6,364 bases of DNA. Source: an uncultured bacterium. GTDB taxonomy: Bacteria; Cyanobacteriota; Vampirovibrionia; Gastranaerophilales; Gastranaerophilaceae. Both the position numbers and the translations under genes were made by a program. The stretch lies in NCBI GenBank assembly GCA_902772945.1, contig CACYCU010000025.1, positions 1 to 6,364 on the forward strand. Direction: 5' to 3'. Position 1 is the first letter of the stretch, and each line of letters opens with the position of its first letter. The notes under the pieces are model-generated. The model saw only the letters and a program-made list of their open reading frames with translations. It searched no databases and had not been told where the DNA came from. This document shows positions 1-6,364 of the stretch, in pieces.

Positions 1-1
1 A

Positions 2-469
2 GTTTTTGTTGATACTTTTGTAATATTGACATTAAATGCTTTAGTTATAATCTCAACATTATACACACCGGACGGTCTTTTGGCTGCAGGCTATAACGGC
101 GATATTACCGAGATATTAAATAAAACAAATCTTGTTCAAACCGCATTTGGCAGCGTTATGGGCAATTCGTTCGGAGCTGTATTTGTAGCAACCTGTTTAA
201 CATTTTTTGCATTTTCTACAATATTAAGTTGGAATTTATTTGGCAAGGTTAACGTAGTTTATTTGTTTGGCAAAAAGTATCCTGTGGCTTCAAAAGTTTT
301 ATACTCACTTATTTGTTTATTTTTTATAATGTTGGGTACCATCGTTTCAAGTGATTTTGTCTGGGAATTGACAGATATGTTTAACAACCTTATGGTAATT
401 CCTAATGTTATAGCGTTGTTTGCACTTACAGGGTTGGTTTTATCTGTTCTTAAAAATAAAAACAATTAA
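2..469 (+). CDS. Sodium:alanine/amino-acid symporter (AGCS family), C-terminal part, 5' end cut by window
   Basis: The visible 155 residues are roughly the last third of an alanine/glycine:cation symporter, an inner-membrane carrier that imports small neutral amino acids together with Na+ (family knowledge; AGCS proteins are usually about 450-480 residues). The reading frame is open to the left edge, so the true start lies outside; the TTG at 26 is an internal Leu codon. Family signs are an FVDT motif at the left edge, then 'AFSTILSWN' followed by a glycine and 'YLFGKK', and near the end 'VWELTDMFNNLM', which matches the usual VW-L-D-F-LM region. Four hydrophobic stretches fit transmembrane helices, at about residues 3-20, 45-75, 92-118 and 122-148, followed by a short basic/polar tail (KNKNN). 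Which amino acid is carried, and whether the coupling ion is Na+ or H+, cannot be told from this fragment. It reads in the same direction as proS, 39 bases upstream, but has no obvious functional link to it. The family call is confident; the substrate is not assigned. Confidence 0.88.
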   Translation, partial: VFVDTFVILTLNALVIISTLYTPDGLLAAGYNGDITEILNKTNLVQTAFGSVMGNSFGAVFVATCLTFFAFSTILSWNLFGKVNVVYLFGKKYPVASKVLYSLICLFFIMLGTIVSSDFVWELTDMFNNLMVIPNVIALFALTGLVLSVLKNKNN

Positions 470-494
470 TATTTTTATGATATTATAAAGTAAA

Positions 495-501
495 AAGGAA
501 G
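495..501 (+). promoter_or_regulatory. Ribosome binding site of proS
   Basis: AAGGAAG lies 7 bases before the ATG at 509 in an otherwise A/T-only gap between the symporter stop and proS. Its strength and spacing favour the ATG at 509 over the in-frame ATG at 515. No convincing -35/-10 pair is visible in this 39-base gap, so proS may be transcribed from further upstream. Confidence 0.75.
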
Positions 502-508
502 AAAAATT

Positions 509-2269
509 ATGAAAATGTCAAAATTGTTTGTACAAACTTTAAGAGAGTACCCTTCAGATGCTGAAGTTATTTCTCATAAATTACTTGTAAAAGCCGGATA
601 TATAAGAAAACTTACATCAGGAGTATATAATTATTTACCGCTAATGTGGAGAGTTTTAAAAAAGGTTGAAAATATTATCAGAGAAGAAATGGACGCTGCA
701 GGAGCTCAAGAACTTTTAATGCCGTTCGTTCAGCCAAAAGAATTGTGGGAAGAATCAGGCCGTTGGGAAGTATACGGCAAAGAGCTTATGCGTCTTAAAG
801 ACAGACACAATAGAGAAATGTGTCTTGGACCGACACACGAAGAAATTATTACATCTATCGCCCGCGACGGCTTAAAATCATACAAGCAGCTGCCCGTAAA
901 TTTATATCAAATACAATCAAAATTCAGAGATGAGGTAAGACCCCGTTTCGGACTTTTGAGAGGCAGAGAATTTATTATGAAAGATGCGTATTCTTTTGCC
1001 AAAACCCAAGAAGAGCTGGATAAAGAATATAAGAATATGTGGAATGCTTATACAAAAATCTTCAAAAGATGCGGTTTGGAGACAAAAGCTGTGCAATCTG
1101 ATTCAGGAGCCATCGGAGGAAACGTTTCTCACGAATTTATGGTAATCACAGATACTGATGCAGGAGAAAATGACGTATTTTATTGTAGCTCTTGCGATTA
1201 TTCAGCAAATTCAAACCATGCAATATCTAATCTTCCATCAGCTATTGTAGACGGAGGATTTGATGAAGCAAAAATTGTAGATACTCCAAATGTTGGTTCA
1301 ATAGAAGAGTTAAGCGAATTTTTACATTGCCCGCAAACTGTAATTTGTAAGGCACTTGTTTATATAGTTGATAAGGCGCCGGTTATCGCACTTATAAGAG
1401 GTGATAAAACTGCAGAAGAAACTAAATTGTTGAATGCTGTCGGTGGACTTGATATAAGAATAGCAACTCCTGCTGAAATTGAAGAGTTGATGAAAAATAA
1501 CGGATTTAACGCAATAGCCGGATTTATCGGACCAAAAGGCCTAAAAAAATACGGCGAATACGATGTTAAAATTATTGCTGATAAAACGGTTACAGAACTT
1601 AAAAACTTTGTAATAGGTATTAACCAAACCGATAAGCACTTGGTTGGTGCAAATTGGGGAGTTGATATAGAACTTCCTCTGCAAATAGAAGACATACGAC
1701 TTGTAGAACGCGGGGAACTTTGTCCTCAATGTGGTAAACCATTAAGTGTTACAAGGGGTATAGAAGTCGGAAATATTTTCCAATTAGGTACAAAATATTC
1801 AAAACCGATGAACGCTGTTTACCTTGATGTCGACGGAAAAGCAAAACCCTACATTATGGGATGTTATGGAATTGGAGTTACAAGGACTGCTGCTGCCGCT
1901 GTTGAGGCGCACTATGATGAGTTCGGAATAAAATGGCCTGTTGCAATTGCGCCATACCACGTTGTGATAGTTCCTGTTAACATAAAAGATGAACTTCAAA
2001 TGTCTGTTGCTGAAAAAATGTATGAAGAGCTCAAAAAACAAGGTATAGAAGTCGTATTGGATGACAGAGATGAAAGGGCCGGCGTAAAATTTAAAGATGC
2101 TGATTTGATTGGTTTTCCATACAGAATAACTGTCGGTAAAACTATCTCTGAAGGATTGGTTGAATTTAAAACAAGAGAAACCGGAGAACAAGTTCAATAT
2201 AAACCTGACGAAGCCGTAAAATCAATAGTTGAAGCAATAAAAACTAAACTTTCGGCAAATCAACTATAG
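509..2269 (+). CDS. proS: Prolyl-tRNA synthetase, bacterial type with editing domain
   Basis: ProRS is a cytoplasmic class II aminoacyl-tRNA synthetase that activates proline with ATP and loads it onto tRNA-Pro. The 586 residues match the usual bacterial length (about 570). In order: the N-terminal catalytic part with motif 1 near residues 50-75; 'LGPTHEE' at 106-112; motif 2 at 139-155 (FRDEVRPRFG, then RGREF); the INS editing insert at about 230-395; motif 3 at 451-459 (GCYGIGVTR); and the C-terminal anticodon-binding domain from about 481 (PYHVVIVPV) to the end. The insert keeps counterparts of residues known to matter for clearing Ala-tRNA-Pro in E. coli: K281, D358 and H377, which I align by eye to K279, D350 and H369. 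Editing is therefore probably intact. Two cysteine pairs (C226/C229 and C405/C408, the latter as CPQCG) flank the insert and could bind zinc. The N-terminal region looks cyanobacterial-like. Its 3' end overlaps the convergent small gene by 26 bases. Confidence 0.97.
   Translation: MKMSKLFVQTLREYPSDAEVISHKLLVKAGYIRKLTSGVYNYLPLMWRVLKKVENIIREEMDAAGAQELLMPFVQPKELWEESGRWEVYGKELMRLKDRHNREMCLGPTHEEIITSIARDGLKSYKQLPVNLYQIQSKFRDEVRPRFGLLRGREFIMKDAYSFAKTQEELDKEYKNMWNAYTKIFKRCGLETKAVQSDSGAIGGNVSHEFMVITDTDAGENDVFYCSSCDYSANSNHAISNLPSAIVDGGFDEAKIVDTPNVGSIEELSEFLHCPQTVICKALVYIVDKAPVIALIRGDKTAEETKLLNAVGGLDIRIATPAEIEELMKNNGFNAIAGFIGPKGLKKYGEYDVKIIADKTVTELKNFVIGINQTDKHLVGANWGVDIELPLQIEDIRLVERGELCPQCGKPLSVTRGIEVGNIFQLGTKYSKPMNAVYLDVDGKAKPYIMGCYGIGVTRTAAAAVEAHYDEFGIKWPVAIAPYHVVIVPVNIKDELQMSVAEKMYEELKKQGIEVVLDDRDERAGVKFKDADLIGFPYRITVGKTISEGLVEFKTRETGEQVQYKPDEAVKSIVEAIKTKLSANQL
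2244..2269. other. Tail-to-tail overlap of proS and the small exported-protein gene
   Basis: The last 26 bases of proS, coding its final residues and TAG stop at 2267-2269, are also the antisense strand of the last codons and TAG stop (2244-2246) of the leftward gene. There is no intergenic space for a conventional terminator, so transcripts from the two sides must overlap, and each gene's terminator would have to lie inside the other gene. The local inverted repeats (for example GGAG-TTG-CTCC at 2269-2279) are short and lack a U-run. Confidence 0.85.
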
Positions 2270-2654
2270 GAGTTGCTCCGTTCAAATCTATATAGCGAAA
2301 AAAGTTAAGGACAATCCCCGGCGCAAAAAAGTAATTATTGTTCACCGGAGTAATTTTTAATAAAGAATTTGCGCTATCTACTCTTGTGACACTGGCAAGA
2401 TATTGTTTTCCTGCCGCAGTAAACAGGATATACCCCGCTTTTGATTGAATTTCTTCAATATCAAATCGATTTGCTTTTGCAGATGCTATAGCAACATAAA
2501 ATAATTTTTCCGATGGAATTTTATAATTTCTCGTACATATTTTAAATTCAACGTTTTGCGGTGTAACCAAACTTATATTTGCATCATCTGCATATACAGC
2601 TATTCCCGAAAATAAAAATACAAGTATTATTAAATATTTTATTGTTCTTTCCAT
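2244..2654 (-). CDS. Small exported protein of unknown function
   Basis: I do not recognise the family. The 136-residue product begins with a clear Sec signal peptide: a charged start (MERTIK), a hydrophobic core at residues 7-20, and a likely signal peptidase I site after AVYA at residue 22. No lipobox cysteine is present, so the mature protein of about 114 residues is expected to be released across the membrane, not lipid-anchored. The mature part has one Cys (in 'FKICTRNY'), a helix-like stretch ('LFYVAIASAKANRFDIEEIQ'), and then alternating hydrophobic segments that look like beta strands ('GYILFTAAGKQYLASVTRV', 'SLLKITPV'). There are no further transmembrane segments or recognisable catalytic motifs. 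The ATG at 2654 sits inside the end of polA with a good AGGTGA upstream, so translation is probably coupled to polA. A coding sequence is supported by the signal peptide, the ribosome binding site and the minimal overlaps at both ends. A shadow ORF is unlikely because no other gene fills this 370-base stretch. Confidence 0.82.
   Translation of the reverse strand: MERTIKYLIILVFLFSGIAVYADDANISLVTPQNVEFKICTRNYKIPSEKLFYVAIASAKANRFDIEEIQSKAGYILFTAAGKQYLASVTRVDSANSLLKITPVNNNYFFAPGIVLNFFRYIDLNGATPIVDLPKV
2639..2654 (-). other. 16-base start/stop overlap of polA with the downstream gene
   Basis: On the minus strand the ATG of the small gene (2654-2652) comes 13 bases before the polA stop TAA (2641-2639), in a different frame. 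Ribosomes finishing polA are thus placed next to the new start. This arrangement is typical of translational coupling within an operon. Confidence 0.8.
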
Positions 2655-5476
2655 GATTCACCTACATTAATATCAATCAAAAGCGGAACTGAAAGCGGTT
2701 GATTCAATTCCATAGCTTCCTTTACAAGTTTTTTTACTGTTTCTAATTCCGGTTTATAAACTTCAACAACAAGTTCATCATGCACCTGAATTATCATTTT
2801 TGATTTTAAATTATATTCCTTTAATTTTTTAGCAAATTCTATCATAGCAATTTTCATCAAATCAGCAGCTGTCCCTTGAATTGGTTGGTTAATTGCTGCC
2901 CTTTTTGCAAAATCTCTTATCATTGCATTTGAACTTGAAAGTTCCGTTGCCAAATATCTTTTTCTTCCAAAAATTGTCTCAACATAACCCTTTTCTTGAA
3001 CTTCCATTACTGTTGCTTCCATATATGCTTTCACTTTTGGATAGGTAACAAAATATTTTTCAATAAAATCCTCTGCCTCAGTATTTGAAATACCTAAAGA
3101 TTTTGCCAATCCATATTTACTTTGACCGTAAACAATACCAAAATTTACAGCCTTTGACTTATATCTCATTTCTTTTGTCACATTTTCTACAGGGACTTCA
3201 AAAACCTTTGACGCAGTTAGTGTATGAACATCCATCCCGTTATTAAAGGCTTCTGACAAATGAGCATCTTGAGTAATATGAGCAAGCAGACGTAATTCTA
3301 TTTGCGAATAATCTGCAGACAATATTAAATAGTCATTTTTGTTTTGAGGTGCAAAAGCATTACGAATTTTATTACCTTCTTCAGTTCTTATCGGTATATT
3401 TTGCAAATTTGGGTTTGAAGATGATAAACGTCCTGTAACAGTAACTGTCTGATTGTATGTAGTATGAATTCTTTTGTCTTTAGGACTAATCAAAGCAGGC
3501 AAAGCTTCTGTGTATGTTGATTTTAGTTTTGAATATTTCCTATACTCTAAAATTAACTTTGCTATCTCGTATTCTTCTGATAATTCTTCCAAGACTTCAG
3601 CACTGGTTGAGAAAGCAGCTTTTCCTCTCTTTTTCTTTGATTTTAGCCCTAATTTTACAAACAAAACTTCACCGACTTGTTTTGGAGAATTTATATTAAA
3701 TGTGCATCCGGCAAGATTGTAAACAGAAGATTCTATCTCAAACAATTTTGAATTCATAATTTCAGTAAGTTGAGATAAGTATTCAACATCAACAGACACA
3801 CCATTATATTCCATATCGGCTAGAACTAAAGATAGAGGAGTTTCAATATTGTATACAATTTTTAATTCATCTTCCGACAAAGTTTTATTCCAATACTTTG
3901 CAAGCTCTATTATTGATGCGCATTCATCCGATATGTTATTTAAAACATTTTCTATCGGCGCATCACAAATTTTTAAAGGATTTTTCTTATCAAATTCTGC
4001 ATAAGGTATAATTGCATGATTTAGCTGCTCTAAAACTTGTACATCAAGTTCATGTTTTCTAGAAGAATCATAAACATAGCTGGCAAGCATTACATCAAAA
4101 ATAATACCTTTTGCATTAATTTCAATGTTTCTCAAAATATTATATTGATTTTTTGAGTCATAAACAAACTTTTTTATTTTATCCGACTCAAATATCGGTT
4201 TCAGTTCGGAAATAACATCTTCAATTCTTAACTGATTAGAAAGATTTGCATGCCTTACCGGAACATAATAAACACTTGATTCTGACAAACCGTCAAACGA
4301 CAACCTGTCATCATTATTTATTTTTACACTATCATTTATTGCAAATGCAAATCCATAAATTTCTGATTCTACAGCATTGACATAATCCGCATAAATTTTA
4401 AAAGAAAAAGCTTCTTGATTATATAACAAGTTTACCAATTTCTTTAGGTCCTGACTATCTGAAATCAATTTTGAATTAAAATTTAATGTTGATTCTTTGT
4501 TTATTTCTTCATTAACTGTTTCAGTAAAGAACCCAAGCTGAGTAGGACCTTCTTTCAAAATTTTTGAAGCAGAATCAATATCTTTATTGAAAGAAGCCAA
4601 AATTGAATTTATATTTTTTATAAAGGTATAGAATTGCATTTGTTTCAAAAATTCAGTAACACTTGATACGTCAGGTAAATTCACATTAGTCATTTCAAAA
4701 TCAAAATCAATATCAAGATTTCTGATTATTGTCGCCAACTCTTGGCTCATTTTGGCCTGTTCAATTCCTGAGCATATCTTCTCTCTCACCGATTTTTCAG
4801 GGATATTTTCACAATCAGCTAACACAGCATCCAATGTTCCGTATCGCGCCAACAATTTTTGAGCCGTTTTTTCACCAATACCTTTTATCCCTGGAATACA
4901 ATCCGAGGTATCGCCTCTCAGACCTTTATAATCAATAACTTGATTTGGGTAAACCCCGAGTTTCTCATATATCTTATCCCAATCAAATTCTACAAGTTCA
5001 CCCTTATAAGGTAAAATTACCTTTACACACCCTTCTTTATCAACAAGCTGAAACGCATCCTGATCACCGGTCAAAATTAACACTCTATGACCAAGCTCAC
5101 AAGCTTTTTTTGAGATTGTTCCTATTACGTCATCAGCTTCATAACCTTCTTTTGTATATATAGGAATATTAAAAGCTCTTAATCCTTCATAAATAAGTTC
5201 CATTTGAACTCGCATAGGATCAGGCATAGCTTCCCTGTTAGATTTGTAATCTTCATACATCTCTGTTCTGAATGTTCTGTGGCTTACATCAAAAGCAACA
5301 GCAATTGCATCAGGACTAAATGTTTTACTTTTTAACAAATCAAAAATAGCTTTAAAAAAACCATAAACAGCCCATGTAGGAGTACCGTCAGATGTACTCA
5401 TCTGAGTTCTTTCAAGTGCAAAGTATTCCCTAAAAGCTAATGCATGACCATCTATTAAGATTAATGTTTTTCCCAT
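2639..5476 (-). CDS. polA: DNA polymerase I, with a degenerate 3'-5' exonuclease domain
   Basis: This family A polymerase fills gaps and removes RNA primers during replication and repair. Counting from the ATG at 5476 it has 945 residues (E. coli 928). The 5' nuclease domain (1 to about 290) keeps its metal ligands: D9 in LIDGHAL, D63 in AFD followed by TFR, D115/D116 in YEADD, D138/D140 in TGDQD, and D189/D192 in GDTSD. The polymerase domain (about 545-945) has GRLSSSNPNLQNIP, motif A DYSQIELR (722-729), motif B with R771, K775, F779 and Y783, and motif C VHDE (898-901). The middle domain (about 315-535) is present, but the expected acidic pair is K360/Y362 and a third acidic ligand is Q444, so proofreading is probably lost, as in Bacillus and Thermus relatives. 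An in-frame TTG at 5494 would add six residues (MCKNQV). I prefer the ATG because family members begin just before 'LLIDGH', although its CAGG is only 2 bases upstream. It follows clpX by 40 bases and overlaps the next gene. Confidence 0.96.
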   Translation of the reverse strand: MGKTLILIDGHALAFREYFALERTQMSTSDGTPTWAVYGFFKAIFDLLKSKTFSPDAIAVAFDVSHRTFRTEMYEDYKSNREAMPDPMRVQMELIYEGLRAFNIPIYTKEGYEADDVIGTISKKACELGHRVLILTGDQDAFQLVDKEGCVKVILPYKGELVEFDWDKIYEKLGVYPNQVIDYKGLRGDTSDCIPGIKGIGEKTAQKLLARYGTLDAVLADCENIPEKSVREKICSGIEQAKMSQELATIIRNLDIDFDFEMTNVNLPDVSSVTEFLKQMQFYTFIKNINSILASFNKDIDSASKILKEGPTQLGFFTETVNEEINKESTLNFNSKLISDSQDLKKLVNLLYNQEAFSFKIYADYVNAVESEIYGFAFAINDSVKINNDDRLSFDGLSESSVYYVPVRHANLSNQLRIEDVISELKPIFESDKIKKFVYDSKNQYNILRNIEINAKGIIFDVMLASYVYDSSRKHELDVQVLEQLNHAIIPYAEFDKKNPLKICDAPIENVLNNISDECASIIELAKYWNKTLSEDELKIVYNIETPLSLVLADMEYNGVSVDVEYLSQLTEIMNSKLFEIESSVYNLAGCTFNINSPKQVGEVLFVKLGLKSKKKRGKAAFSTSAEVLEELSEEYEIAKLILEYRKYSKLKSTYTEALPALISPKDKRIHTTYNQTVTVTGRLSSSNPNLQNIPIRTEEGNKIRNAFAPQNKNDYLILSADYSQIELRLLAHITQDAHLSEAFNNGMDVHTLTASKVFEVPVENVTKEMRYKSKAVNFGIVYGQSKYGLAKSLGISNTEAEDFIEKYFVTYPKVKAYMEATVMEVQEKGYVETIFGRKRYLATELSSSNAMIRDFAKRAAINQPIQGTAADLMKIAMIEFAKKLKEYNLKSKMIIQVHDELVVEVYKPELETVKKLVKEAMELNQPLSVPLLIDINVGESWKEQ
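2658..2663 (-). promoter_or_regulatory. Ribosome binding site of the small exported-protein gene, inside polA
   Basis: AGGTGA on the minus strand ends 3 bases before the ATG at 2654. It lies in the polA codons for the conserved C-terminal 'NVGESW', so these bases do double duty. It is a better match to the ribosomal anti-SD than anything in front of polA itself, and it supports the chosen start. Confidence 0.7.
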
Positions 5477-5516
5477 AACCTGATTTTTGCACAAATAACA
5501 CTAAAATTCAAATATG

Positions 5517-6364
5517 TTAAGCACTAATTTCTTTATCAGAAGCTGTAGGAAGCTTTACTACTTCAGCATTCTTTCTATTTTTTACCATATCGGCAGTTAC
5601 AACATATTTTGTCATTTCCGGCTTGTTTGGAACGTCATACATAACATCAAGCATAATTTCCTCTACAATTGATCTTAGCGCTCTTGCACCTGTTTTACGT
5701 TTTATAGCCTCTTGCGCAATTAAATCAATTGCATCCGGCTCAAATTCCAAATCAACACCGTCCATTTCTAACAGACATTTATATTGTTTTACAATTGCAT
5801 TTTTAGGTTCTGTTAAAATCATTTTCAATGTTTTTTCATTTAGCTGATCGAGTACAGCATAGACAGGAACACGGCCTATAAATTCAGGAATTAAACCAAA
5901 TTTCAACAAATCTTCCGGCTGTAATTTTTTGAGCATTTTAGCTGCTGCAGCCTCTTTTTCAATTTGAGTTAAAGGAGCTTTTGCACCAAATCCTACTGAT
6001 GTGCCTTCACCGGCTCTATGTTCGACAATTTTGTCTAATCCGACAAATGCACCGCCAACAATAAACAATATATTACTTGTATCAATTTCAATAAATTCTT
6101 GATGAGGGTGTTTTCTTCCCCCTTGAGGAGGAACATGTGCAACAGTACCTTCAATCATTTTTAAAAGAGCCTGTTGAACGCCTTCACCTGATACATCCCT
6201 TGTTATAGATGTATTTTCAGATTTTCTTGAAATTTTATCAATTTCATCAATATATATAATTCCTCTTTCAGCTTTAGCTGAATCAAATTCGGCATTTTGT
6301 AATAATCTTAACAGGATATTTTCTACATCATCCCCTACATAACCTGCCTCTGTTAATGTTGTTG
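5517..6364 (-). CDS. clpX: ATP-dependent unfoldase ClpX, C-terminal two thirds, N-terminus cut by window
   Basis: ClpX is the AAA+ hexamer that recognises, unfolds and threads proteins into the ClpP protease. The frame runs open to the right edge (281 complete codons visible); the zinc-binding domain and Walker A lie outside. The Met at 6158 is internal. In visible numbering: pore-1 loop GYVG at 7-10; Walker B 'IIYIDEID' at 35-42; the conserved 'DVSGEGVQQALLK' stretch at 56-68; RKH pore loop at 83-85; the ClpP-docking loop as V-G-F at 123-125 (usually I/L-G-F); the arginine-finger region 'EFIGRVP' with R164; and sensor 2 'TGAR' with R227. The C-terminus is a short polar tail ending EISA. All catalytic elements in view are intact, and V-G-F suggests it still partners with ClpP. 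The gene is the first of three leftward genes in the window; clpP, if adjacent, would lie to the right. No hairpin separates it from polA. Confidence 0.97.
   Translation of the reverse strand, partial: TTLTEAGYVGDDVENILLRLLQNAEFDSAKAERGIIYIDEIDKISRKSENTSITRDVSGEGVQQALLKMIEGTVAHVPPQGGRKHPHQEFIEIDTSNILFIVGGAFVGLDKIVEHRAGEGTSVGFGAKAPLTQIEKEAAAAKMLKKLQPEDLLKFGLIPEFIGRVPVYAVLDQLNEKTLKMILTEPKNAIVKQYKCLLEMDGVDLEFEPDAIDLIAQEAIKRKTGARALRSIVEEIMLDVMYDVPNKPEMTKYVVTADMVKNRKNAEVVKLPTASDKEISA

Noticed and set aside
470..508. Possible -10 element (TATTATA at 481-487) in front of proS
   Set aside because: No -35 hexamer sits at a suitable distance, and such A/T strings are expected by chance in this genome; the transcript would also begin almost at the ribosome binding site.
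1360..2197. Leftward open frames antisense to proS (at 1360-1695, 1541-1729 and 1799-2197)
   Set aside because: They lie wholly within the well-conserved proS gene, lack ribosome binding sites or recognisable motifs, and look like frame shadows.
2261..2279. CAACT/AGTTG and GGAG/CTCC inverted repeats at the convergent junction
   Set aside because: Stems of 4-5 bases with no U-run on either side; expected by chance.
2333..2358. Imperfect hairpin (AATTATT / AGTAATT, 9-base loop) followed by TTT as a proS terminator
   Set aside because: The stem is almost pure A/T with a G-U pair, the T-run is only three bases, and it lies within the coding sequence of the opposite gene. Too weak to call.
3474..5163. 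Rightward open frames within polA
   Set aside because: They are antisense to conserved PolA domains, have composition typical of shadow frames, and show no recognisable protein features.
5517..6158. A short 213-residue protein starting at the Met at 6158
   Set aside because: The frame stays open to the window edge and the upstream residues carry the ClpX pore loop and Walker B, so the Met is internal to clpX.

Overview
This is an AT-rich window (by eye about one third G+C) that is almost wholly coding. It comes from a bacterial chromosome carrying core housekeeping genes. There are five protein genes. Two read rightward: the 3' end of an AGCS-family sodium:amino-acid symporter, then proS. 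Three read leftward: the 3' part of clpX, then polA, then a small gene for an exported protein I do not recognise. I see no RNA genes, insertion sequences, CRISPR arrays, large repeats or signs of recent transfer.

Layout. Bases 2-469 hold the last third of the symporter. A 39-base gap carrying only a good ribosome binding site leads to proS (509-2269), a full-length bacterial-type prolyl-tRNA synthetase with an intact editing insert. proS then runs head-on into the leftward group, and its last 26 bases overlap the end of the small exported-protein gene (2244-2654). That gene starts inside the end of polA (2639-5476), overlapping it by 16 bases, with its ribosome binding site inside the polA coding sequence. 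polA starts 40 bases after the stop of clpX (5517 to the right edge). The close spacing clpX > polA > small gene, with no hairpin between them, suggests one leftward transcription unit whose promoter lies outside the window.

Function. ClpX is the unfoldase of the ClpXP protease, ProRS charges and proofreads tRNA-Pro, and PolA does gap filling, repair and primer removal. The symporter is probably an unrelated neighbour. The small exported protein has no recognisable function, and its place behind polA does not by itself imply a DNA role. PolA keeps an intact 5' nuclease and polymerase, but its middle 3'-5' exonuclease domain has lost metal-binding acidic residues, so it probably cannot proofread.

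Organism. The N-terminal part of ProRS (for example the stretches 'YLPLMWRVL' and 'ESGRW') resembles, from memory, cyanobacterial ProRS. Together with the low G+C this makes a non-photosynthetic cyanobacterial relative (Melainabacteria / Gastranaerophilales type) my best guess. The window alone cannot exclude other low-G+C lineages. I did not find a new multi-gene system here. The points most worth a second look are the small exported protein with its double overlap and the proofreading-dead PolA.
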